The translations under genes were made by a program, and so were the position numbers. The notes under the pieces are model-generated. The model was given only the letters and a program-made list of their open reading frames with translations. It did no database searches and was not told where the DNA came from. From NCBI GenBank assembly GCA_017408625.1, contig JAFQUG010000220.1:1-13947 (forward strand): DNA of 13,947 nt. Direction: 5' to 3'. Shown piece by piece: positions 6,969 to 13,179 of the stretch. Each line of letters starts with the position of its first letter. Within the stretch, counting starts at the first letter, position 1. Origin of the DNA: Clostridia bacterium. GTDB taxonomy: Bacteria > Bacillota_A > Clostridia > Oscillospirales > CAG-272.

Positions 6969-7331
6969 ATGGGCAAAGGCGGCAAAAAGAAGCAAAAGCG
7001 CGGATACGTGAGAAAAGAGGATTTCATCGTGCCGTTGGCGTATTTTCACCGCTACGGCATGCCTATTCTGATCGTATGCGGAGGAATGGTATGTCCGCGC
7101 CGTCTGCTTGCTATGGGGATTGGCTGCCTTGTGCTTGCGGCGTGGTCGTTCGTGGGATACAAATGCAGATGGAAGCATATCTTTTGCTCTTACCAAAATG
7201 CATATCATGCGAAAATGACCCCAAACGATATCGACTGGGACTGGATAAATAAAGGAGATGCCTATGGAGTACCCGCAATATTTGCGGTAATTGGCACAGT
7301 CGGCGTGATCACGTCGATCTTCATGGAATGA
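6969..7331 (+). CDS. small membrane protein of unknown function
   Basis: The 120-residue protein begins with a very basic stretch (MGKGGKKKQKRG), then has hydrophobic segments at about 30-42, 46-64 and 100-118, suggesting two or three membrane helices. Two cysteine-containing stretches (VCGGMVCP, KCRWKHIFC) are present. I do not recognise a family. The ATG at 6969 begins one base after the upstream TGA, and the Shine-Dalgarno-like aggtggag lies inside the end of that gene, so it belongs to the same operon. The degenerate sigma frame of module A follows after 21 bases with no terminator, so read-through from this operon into module A is likely. Confidence 0.65.
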   Translation: MGKGGKKKQKRGYVRKEDFIVPLAYFHRYGMPILIVCGGMVCPRRLLAMGIGCLVLAAWSFVGYKCRWKHIFCSYQNAYHAKMTPNDIDWDWINKGDAYGVPAIFAVIGTVGVITSIFME

Positions 7332-7352
7332 GTGAACCGGAAAGGAACTGTT

Positions 7353-7898
7353 ATGCAAGACCGCGACTTATTTGATTTATTCTTGGCGCACAATATGCAA
7401 GCGATCGTGCAGGCGCAAAGCAGATACGGTGCGTATTGCAGAATGATCGCGCAAGGCATCCTGCGCGACGCGCAGCAGATCGATGCCTGCATTGGCGAGA
7501 CTTGGTCGCTTGCTTGGAAGCTTGTACCCGAGCAATAGCCGGAGCATCTGAAGCTCTTTATCGGAAATATCACGCGCAAATCTTGCCTTGCGCAGCTTGA
7601 AAAGACGCCCGAGAGTGCCTCTGCCGAGCTTGCAGCGGTGCTTTGTGAGCTTGGCGAGCTCGTGTCCGACGAGGCAGATCCGTCTGCAAAGATATCGGAT
7701 GAAAAATTCAGCCGCACGCTGAAAACGTTTTTGGAGGGATTGTCCGAGCAGGATCGTTGTATTTTCGTGCGCCGCTACTATTTTGCGGAAAGCGTTGAGC
7801 GCATTGCGCTTCGTTGCAACGTTTCCGTTGCCTATGCGCAGCAGCTGCTTCCCGGTCTGAGAACCGCGCTGCACAATTCCTTTGGCCGCAAGGTCTGC
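7353..7898 (+). pseudogene. degenerate sigma-70-family factor with in-frame TAG, fused in frame to the next gene (module A)
   Basis: From ATG 7353 (aaagga 6 bases before it) the frame aligns with the sigma genes at 9758 and 12622: a start MQDRDLFDLF, then RYGAYCRMIAQGIL, a region-2-like ETWSLAWKLVPE, and a region-4-like FLEGLSEQDRCIFVRRYYFAESVERIA. Codon 62 is TAG (7536-7538), where the other two have Lys or Asn (AKPENL, ANPPVL), so one base change from a Lys codon would explain it. After the TAG the frame stays open and homologous to the end and then runs into the membrane-protein frame without a stop. Hallmarks are lost: EECVNDT is DACIGET, the basic N-R-Y...HRQKR stretch is gone, and SRARIKLR has become LPGLRTAL. 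I call it a pseudogene or relic. TAG read-through, giving a 754-residue fusion, is possible but not shown. Confidence 0.7.
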
Positions 7899-9617
7899 AT
7901 GCATGAGCTTACTGCGCTTATGCTGATCGGAGAGATCGATCCCGCACTGATCGAGCAATCCGAGCATTACAAGCCTGCGCGTCGCAGCCCAAAGACCCGA
8001 CGCAGACCTAAGAAGTGGCTGATCGGATTGATCACAGCTGCCGCTTTGATCGTGATTTTGATCCCACTTTCGATTGTTTCGGTATGGCAGCTTGATGCCT
8101 ACGTGCAATATGAATATCCCGCATACAGCGGAACTATACCAAGTGCATTGGACTATTTGCAGACGCAGGATACAAACCTGATCAGCTCGCTTTTGGGTGA
8201 GCAAAACAGAGAAAGCTTACACCAAAAGCTTTCTGTGATGGCAAATGGCTCAAGGGGTGCGCAAATCGTTTTGCACGGCTCTGAGGGGCTGAGATTCGAG
8301 TCCCAAGGCAATGGCACCTGCGTTGTCAAAAGCGGAAAAGCGTGTGCGGACAGTCATGTGCTTGTACCCATGATCTCTCCGGACGGCGAGCTTGTGGTGG
8401 GCATTGATCTGGAGGCCTTTAGTCAGAATTCCAACGTTGTAGAGGTCACTCTTCCGCTGTCCGTTGCGTGGATCGGCTCATATGCGTTTAGAGCGTGCAG
8501 AAATCTGACCGAGGTACATATGTCCGGCGGTCTTTTTGAAATAGCTCCGTATGCGTTTCAGAATTGCAGATCCCTGACCTCGCTGCACGTGCCGGCCAGC
8601 GTGTTTATCGTAGGCAAGGGCATCACCGACGGCTGTACCTCGCTTGAGAGCATTACCTCTGATTCTTTTAGTCTGTTCTATTATGCCGAGGGGAATTGTC
8701 TGATCGAGGTTTTTGGAGGCGGATTGGTTACAGGCTGTAAGCAAAGCGTGATCCCGAGCGGCGTTTCAAGTATAGAAGCAGGCGCGTTTGCCAATATGAA
8801 AGGGTTGACGGGCCTTGAGATTCCCGAGGGCGTGACGCATATCAGGGATCAAGCGTTCGAGAATTGTGTCGATCTGCAAGAGCTCACCATGCCCAAAAGC
8901 CTGACTTTTGTCGGCAAGTCTGCGTTTATGGGCTGCGAGAGCCTTGAGTGTGTGCATTTCTCACAAGGCATATCGCATATCGGTGAATCTGCCTTTGAAA
9001 ATTGCAGCTCGCTTGTCAGCGTTGCGTTGCCCCCGAGTATGACATACATCGGTTCGTCTGCCTTTGAGAATTGCGACTCGCTTGTCAGCGTGACGCTGCC
9101 CCAAAGCGTTGAAACTCTGGAGGGAATGGTTTTTGCAGACTGTGATGCGCTGACAAGCATTGAGATCCCCAGCGGTTGGGTATCTGTGAGCGGCGGGATG
9201 TTTCTTGGATGTGACCTCCTTTCCGACGTCAGTCTTGGCGATGGCGTGGAAAGGATCGGAATATCCGCCTTTATGGATTGTAAGTCGCTTGCCGAGATCA
9301 ATATCCCCAAAAGCGTTAAGACCATTGCCATGCAGGCGTTCAGCGGATGCGCACTGACCGAGATCCGCGTGCCGGAGGGCGTTGAGGAAATTGCCCGTGA
9401 GGCATTTTCGAATAATGGGCAATTGAATTTTGTCTCGCTGCCCCGAAGCTTGTATTTCTTTAGTTCAAGTGCCGTGAACGGATGCACGAATCTGACCGAG
9501 ATCTACTATGCAGGTCCTGAGGATATCTGGAGAAACACGGTGAATATCTGGTCGGATGACGACCGCCTGCACGAGCTGCAGATCCATTGTAACTATCATC
9601 CCGATACGCAATCATAA
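7899..9617 (+). CDS. membrane-anchored BspA-type leucine-rich repeat protein (module A)
   Basis: The 572-residue product from ATG 7899 aligns without gaps over its first 20 residues with the starts of the module B and C membrane proteins, including D14-P-A-L-I-E19. The same frame is open upstream to 7539, but the only other near start (GTG 7638) has no ribosome binding site, while aagg lies 5 bases before 7899. Residues 40-63 form the membrane helix, after a basic RRSPKTRRRPKK stretch, so the bulk is outside. A juxtamembrane segment has YPAYSG (73-78), TQ (89-90) and LGEQNR (99-104). From about residue 170 there are roughly 15 LRR_5 repeats of 23 residues (A-F-x-x-C-x-x-L type), broken once by a segment with AEGNCLIE. 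It ends in IYYAGPEDIW, typical of BspA proteins. These bind surfaces or host proteins in some species; the ligand here is unknown. Confidence 0.83.
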   Translation: MHELTALMLIGEIDPALIEQSEHYKPARRSPKTRRRPKKWLIGLITAAALIVILIPLSIVSVWQLDAYVQYEYPAYSGTIPSALDYLQTQDTNLISSLLGEQNRESLHQKLSVMANGSRGAQIVLHGSEGLRFESQGNGTCVVKSGKACADSHVLVPMISPDGELVVGIDLEAFSQNSNVVEVTLPLSVAWIGSYAFRACRNLTEVHMSGGLFEIAPYAFQNCRSLTSLHVPASVFIVGKGITDGCTSLESITSDSFSLFYYAEGNCLIEVFGGGLVTGCKQSVIPSGVSSIEAGAFANMKGLTGLEIPEGVTHIRDQAFENCVDLQELTMPKSLTFVGKSAFMGCESLECVHFSQGISHIGESAFENCSSLVSVALPPSMTYIGSSAFENCDSLVSVTLPQSVETLEGMVFADCDALTSIEIPSGWVSVSGGMFLGCDLLSDVSLGDGVERIGISAFMDCKSLAEINIPKSVKTIAMQAFSGCALTEIRVPEGVEEIAREAFSNNGQLNFVSLPRSLYFFSSSAVNGCTNLTEIYYAGPEDIWRNTVNIWSDDDRLHELQIHCNYHPDTQS

Positions 9618-9621
9618 CAAA

Positions 9622-9650
9622 ACCCGCCAACGGCACAGCCGTTGGCGGGT
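9622..9650. terminator. 13-bp perfect hairpin after module A, possible terminator
   Basis: acccgccaacggc (9622-9634) pairs with 9638-9650 around aca, starting 4 bases after the TAA stop. No T run follows directly. The same arm core, cccgccaacggc, recurs after module B at 12497. Confidence 0.6.
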
Positions 9651-9698
9651 GCATATATGTCGAATTTTTCTATAATTTTCAAAAAAGCTGTCCAATCC

Positions 9699-9757
9699 TG
9701 TCAGAAACGCGGTGTAGATGAGTGAAGACTCATTGACACAACAGAAAGGAGCATTTT
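9699..9757 (+). promoter_or_regulatory. conserved leader of module B sigma gene
   Basis: The leader holds TGTCAG (9699-9704), TGAGTGAAGA (about 9718-9727) and the ribosome binding site aaaggag (9745-9751), 6 bases before the ATG. The leader of module C has the same three blocks with different spacing. No good sigma-A -35 box is seen upstream of the TATAAT at 9671. A dedicated promoter read by the module's own sigma factor is a guess from the shared blocks. Confidence 0.35.
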
Positions 9758-10318
9758 ATGCAAGACCATGAGATCGTCGCCTTGTATCATCAGCGTGATG
9801 AAATGGCGATCAAGCACACCGAAACCAAATACGGCGCGTACTGCACGGGAATTGCACAGCATATTTTGCAGAATATGCAGGACAGCGAGGAATGCGTCAA
9901 CGATACCTGGCTGCATACCTGGAATTCCATTCCGCCCGCCAAGCCCGAAAACCTTAAAACCTACGTAGGCAGGATCACGCGCAATCTCTCCCTGAATCGC
10001 TACGAGCTGCGCCACCGCCAAAAGCGCGGCGGGGGAGAGCTGACTGTAGCCCTTGACGAGATCGGAGAGGTTGCCTCTCCCGATGCAGACCTTGCCTCGC
10101 AGCTTGAGCGGCAAGAGTTTGCCCGCATTCTCAATGCATTCTTGTGGAGCTTGCCCGAGCGTGACTGCAGCATTTTTATCCGACGCTATTATTACGTGGA
10201 GAGCGTGGAGGAGATTGCAGAGCGGTATGCTTTGAGCACCGCCGCCGTTTATAAAAGTCTTTCCCGCGCGCGCATCAAGTTGCGTGTAGCTCTTGAAAAG
10301 GAGGGCTACACGGTATGA
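9758..10318 (+). CDS. sigma-70-family RNA polymerase sigma factor (module B)
   Basis: The 186-residue protein has a region-2-like part (about 25-95) with DSEECVNDTWLHTWNSIPP (42-60) and GRITRNLSLNRY, followed by a basic stretch RHRQKR. Its region-4 part (about 117-180) has IRRYYYVESVEEIAERY and a helix-turn-helix ending SRARIKLRVAL. This is the short, extracytoplasmic-function-like type common in Clostridia, where it usually sits before a membrane gene. The ATG at 9758 has aaaggag 6 bases upstream. Its TGA overlaps the ATG of the next gene (ATGA, 10315-10318), so the membrane protein is likely coupled to it and may act as its anti-sigma. It directs RNA polymerase to unknown promoters. All hallmark residues lost in module A are present here. 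Confidence 0.88.
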   Translation: MQDHEIVALYHQRDEMAIKHTETKYGAYCTGIAQHILQNMQDSEECVNDTWLHTWNSIPPAKPENLKTYVGRITRNLSLNRYELRHRQKRGGGELTVALDEIGEVASPDADLASQLERQEFARILNAFLWSLPERDCSIFIRRYYYVESVEEIAERYALSTAAVYKSLSRARIKLRVALEKEGYTV

Positions 10319-12390
10319 AAAATCTTCCTTTGCTCAGATGGATGGAGGATATTGACCCGATATTGATCGAGCGCGCCGATCGATACGTATCCCACCGTCG
10401 AACCCATGCTTTGCGCGCCGTGCTGATTGCCGCAGCCGTTGCCGTGTTGCTTGCGGCAATGCTTGCCGCGTCCTCTCTGATGGTGTTGGATTCCTATGCC
10501 GAGCAGAACTATCCCGAATACGACGGCACCGTGCTGCACGCGCTTGATTTTGTGCTGACGCAGGATGATAACGCCTTTGCAAATGCCCTTGGTGAGCAGA
10601 ACAGAGCATCGCTTCACACGCTGTTCAATGCATTGCGCGGTGTCAAAGGCGAAAGCGAAACAGAAACCGAACCGGAGTCAGAGGCCGAGGCCTATTCCGA
10701 GGGACTGATCTTTACGCAGTACAGTGATGGCAAGTATTACGTGTCCGATCTTGGTGATTGCAAGGATGCGCACGTGCGTATTCCTCCCACCACACCCAAT
10801 GGCAAAACGGTGAGCGGTATTGCAAGCCGTGCCTTTGAAAATGAGATCAGCATCACGGCCGTTACCGTTCCAAGTACCGTTACGACGATTGAAAACCAAG
10901 CCTTTGCGGGCTGCAGCAAGCTGGAATTAGTCGAGCTTTCCGAGGGATTGACGATTATTGAGGCCGAAGCCTTTTGGCGTTGCTGGCGTCTGACCTCTTT
11001 GCATCTGCCCGCAAGCGTGACGGGGATCGGTCAGAAAGTGATCGGTTTGTGTATTATGTTAACAGAGTTGACCGTGGACGAGCAAAACCCCGTGTACCGC
11101 AGCGAGGGCAACTGCCTGATCGAAATCGAGAGCGGCGCGCTGATCGCAGGCTGTGAAGCAAGCGTGATTCCTGACGGAATCAGCAGCATCGCACCGTATG
11201 CGTTTTTCTGCATGTCCGGGCTTCGCAGCGTCGATATCCCCGAGGGCGTGAGCAGCATTGGCAATCAGGCCTTCCTTGGATGCAGCGGACTGCGCGAGGT
11301 CACACTCCCATCCACACTGACGCGCATCGGCGAGCAAGCCTTTTCCGAATGTGTGGCACTGCGCAGCATTGTGTTGCCCGAGGGGCTGCCCGCCCTTGAA
11401 GAGAGAGCCTTTGAAAAAAGCGGCCTTACAAGCGTCAGCCTGCCAAGCACACTGCAGACCATCGAGGCGAGCGCGTTTGAGGAATGTACTTCGCTTGTAG
11501 AGATCGACCTTCCCGAGGGACTGACGGTCATTGAAGACAGTCTGTTTTTCGGCTGTAAAAAGCTTGAGCGGGTCGGCATCCCGAACAGCGTGGAAAAGAT
11601 CGGGTATCACGCATTCTACCAATGTGAGGAGCTGGCTACAATTGATCTGCCACCTTCGATCAAGAGTATTGGAGCGTATGCGTTTTTCTGCTGCTGGTCT
11701 GTAACAAGCCTGACGCTGCCCGAGGGACTTCTTTCGCTCGGTGAGGGTGCTTTTTGCAATTGCTCCGACTTGATCGAGCTGAGTATTCCTTCCACTCTTG
11801 CTACCGTTTCGTACAGAGCCTTCAGCAGTTGCTCCGCGCTTGAATCTGTCACGCTGCCCGAAGGCGTGCTGTTTATTGAAGAAAGTGCGTTTTCCCAATG
11901 CACGGGGCTCAAGTCTTTCCATATTCCGAGCAGTGTGCTCTCAATAGCCCCGCTGGCGTTTGGTTCTTGCAATCTGCTGAGCAATCTGAGCGTTTCCGAG
12001 CAAAACATCCGCTTCAAGGTAGAAGGGAACTGTTTGATCAATACGGACACGGATACGCTGGTGTTCGCCAATGCGCGCAGCGAGATCCCGGGCGGCATCC
12101 GCGAGATCGGTGATTATGCGCTTTGCAACACCAATTTCAGAAGGATCACGTTCAAGGATGGCGTCGAGACCATTGGCAGCTACGCCTGCTCGTCGTGCTG
12201 GGAAACGGTCAGCGTGGTCATTCCTGCAAGCGTGACGGCCATCAAGGACGGTGCCTTTGATTCCTGCATCGTGCTGCAAAACGTGTACTTTACGGGTACT
12301 GAGGAGCAATGGGCAGAGATTACAATCGGGCAGAATAACCAATCTTTGTATGATGCCACCGTGCACTTTAATTACGTACCGGAGGAATGA
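10315..12390 (+). CDS. membrane-anchored BspA-type leucine-rich repeat protein, putative anti-sigma partner (module B)
   Basis: The 691-residue protein starts with a 33-residue cytosolic part with D14-P-I-L-I-E19-R, a membrane helix at about 34-58, and a juxtamembrane segment with YPEYDG (66-71), LTQ (81-83) and LGEQNR (92-97). A linker rich in Glu and Thr (112-126) follows. From about 165 there are about 18 leucine-rich repeats of 23 residues in the A-F-x-x-C-x-x-L / I-P-x-(S/G)-(V/L)-x-x-I-x pattern, interrupted by two segments of about 35 residues with EGNCLI. It ends with VYFTGTEEQW and HFNY, the usual BspA end. The topology puts the repeats outside. The gene is coupled by ATGA to the sigma factor, so I infer that the N-terminal part binds the sigma and the repeats sense or adhere. 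No known anti-sigma zinc motif is present. Confidence 0.88.
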   Translation: MKNLPLLRWMEDIDPILIERADRYVSHRRTHALRAVLIAAAVAVLLAAMLAASSLMVLDSYAEQNYPEYDGTVLHALDFVLTQDDNAFANALGEQNRASLHTLFNALRGVKGESETETEPESEAEAYSEGLIFTQYSDGKYYVSDLGDCKDAHVRIPPTTPNGKTVSGIASRAFENEISITAVTVPSTVTTIENQAFAGCSKLELVELSEGLTIIEAEAFWRCWRLTSLHLPASVTGIGQKVIGLCIMLTELTVDEQNPVYRSEGNCLIEIESGALIAGCEASVIPDGISSIAPYAFFCMSGLRSVDIPEGVSSIGNQAFLGCSGLREVTLPSTLTRIGEQAFSECVALRSIVLPEGLPALEERAFEKSGLTSVSLPSTLQTIEASAFEECTSLVEIDLPEGLTVIEDSLFFGCKKLERVGIPNSVEKIGYHAFYQCEELATIDLPPSIKSIGAYAFFCCWSVTSLTLPEGLLSLGEGAFCNCSDLIELSIPSTLATVSYRAFSSCSALESVTLPEGVLFIEESAFSQCTGLKSFHIPSSVLSIAPLAFGSCNLLSNLSVSEQNIRFKVEGNCLINTDTDTLVFANARSEIPGGIREIGDYALCNTNFRRITFKDGVETIGSYACSSCWETVSVVIPASVTAIKDGAFDSCIVLQNVYFTGTEEQWAEITIGQNNQSLYDATVHFNYVPEE

Positions 12391-12483
12391 GCAATGCCAT
12401 CACGCCCTTGCAAGATCCTTCGCTGCGCTCAAGGATGACGTAGTCGCTGTGCTGCTACGCCGCAAGGGCTCACATGACGATGC
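12391..12483. repeat. quasi-palindromic intergenic element after module B
   Basis: gcccttgc (12404-12411) pairs with gcaagggc (12462-12469), and inside lie two further hairpins: atcctt/aaggat (12415-12436) and gtag/ctac (about 12439-12457). The part around aagatccttcgctgcgctc resembles interspersed repeats I recall from gut Clostridia, but this cannot be shown here. Only a 14-codon frame starts at 12394, so no gene is called. Confidence 0.45.
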
Positions 12484-12496
12484 CTAAAAAACACCA

Positions 12497-12528
12497 CCCC
12501 CGCCAACGGCCAGGGCCGTTGGCGGGGG
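12497..12528. terminator. 15-bp perfect hairpin between modules B and C, possible terminator
   Basis: cccccgccaacggcc (12497-12511) pairs with 12514-12528 around a 2-base centre. On the plus strand it is followed by ggataattt, with a poor T run. Read on the minus strand it is followed by gtggtgtttttt. The core is the same as in the hairpin after module A. Confidence 0.55.
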
Positions 12529-12560
12529 GATAATTTATAGAAAAATATTTTCCCGAATTA

Positions 12561-12621
12561 TGTCAGGATCAGTGAAAAATGTTGTATGATAAGGTGAAGA
12601 GACAGAGAAAGGAGAATAAAC
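12561..12621 (+). promoter_or_regulatory. conserved leader of module C sigma gene
   Basis: TGTCAG (12561-12566), TATGAT (12585-12590), GTGAAGA (12595-12601) and the ribosome binding site aaaggag (12608-12614), 7 bases before the ATG, recall the leader of module B. TATGAT could be a -10 box with an 18-bp spacer from TGTCAG, but TGTCAG is a poor sigma-A -35 box. Confidence 0.35.
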
Positions 12622-13179
12622 ATGCAAGATGATCTGATTATTGCGCTGTACTATCAACGCAATGAGCAAGCGATTGTCAAGACCGGCGAAAAATACGGTT
12701 CGTATTGCACGTGCATCGCGCAAAACATTTTACACAACGTGCAGGACAGCGAAGAATGCGTCAATGATACTTGGCTTTGCGCATGGAATTCGATTCCTCC
12801 CGCCAATCCTCCCGTGCTGCGCACTTATCTTGGCAGAATTACCCGAAATTTTGCGATCAATCGCTACAAAGAAAAGCATCGGCAAAAGCGCGGAGGCTAC
12901 ACGGTAGAGGCCATATGTGAGCTCCGGGATATTGCTTCATCGGAAAACGAGGTGCAGGCGCAAATTGATAAGCAGGAGTTTGCAAGAGTGTTCAACGCGT
13001 TTCTCTACAGCTTGCCACAGCGCGATTGCAACGTGTTTCTGCGCCGTTACTTTTATGCGGAATCGGCGCAGGAGATTGCCAAGCGTTATGGCTTAAAGCA
13101 GGATAACGTGCTCAAGATTCTTTCGCGCACAAGACTTAAGCTCAAGGAATACTTGAAGGAGGAGGGAATTGACGTATGA
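12622..13179 (+). CDS. sigma-70-family RNA polymerase sigma factor (module C)
   Basis: The 185-residue protein is a close paralogue of the module B factor. Shared segments include QDSEECVNDTW (41-51), WNSIPPANP, GRITRNFAINRY (71-82), KHRQKRGG (85-92), RRYFYAESAQEIAKRY (141-156) and a helix-turn-helix ending LSRTRLKLKEYL. The best match to module B is region 2 and its basic tail; the region between 95 and 118 is variable. Its recognition helix (GLKQDNVLKILSRT) differs from that of module B (ALSTAAVYKSLSRA), so promoter choice may differ. The start has a strong ribosome binding site 7 bases upstream, and the TGA overlaps the next ATG (13176-13179). Confidence 0.88.
   Translation: MQDDLIIALYYQRNEQAIVKTGEKYGSYCTCIAQNILHNVQDSEECVNDTWLCAWNSIPPANPPVLRTYLGRITRNFAINRYKEKHRQKRGGYTVEAICELRDIASSENEVQAQIDKQEFARVFNAFLYSLPQRDCNVFLRRYFYAESAQEIAKRYGLKQDNVLKILSRTRLKLKEYLKEEGIDV

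Noticed and set aside
7332..7352. GTG at 7332 as start of the module A sigma frame
   Set aside because: It adds seven residues not found in the paralogues and would include the ribosome binding site of ATG 7353, which matches the M-Q-D start of the other two.
7638..7898. GTG 7638 as true start of the module A LRR protein
   Set aside because: No ribosome binding site; it would begin in the middle of the sigma homology. Met at 7899 matches the start of both partner proteins.
8400..12300. DNA-level tandem repeats in the two LRR genes
   Set aside because: The 23-residue periodicity is at protein level; neighbouring units differ too much in DNA to be a recent tandem repeat.
12251..12487. 78-codon plus-strand frame spanning the end of module B
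   Set aside because: It is a shifted frame of the LRR gene running into the intergenic repeat, with no ribosome binding site.
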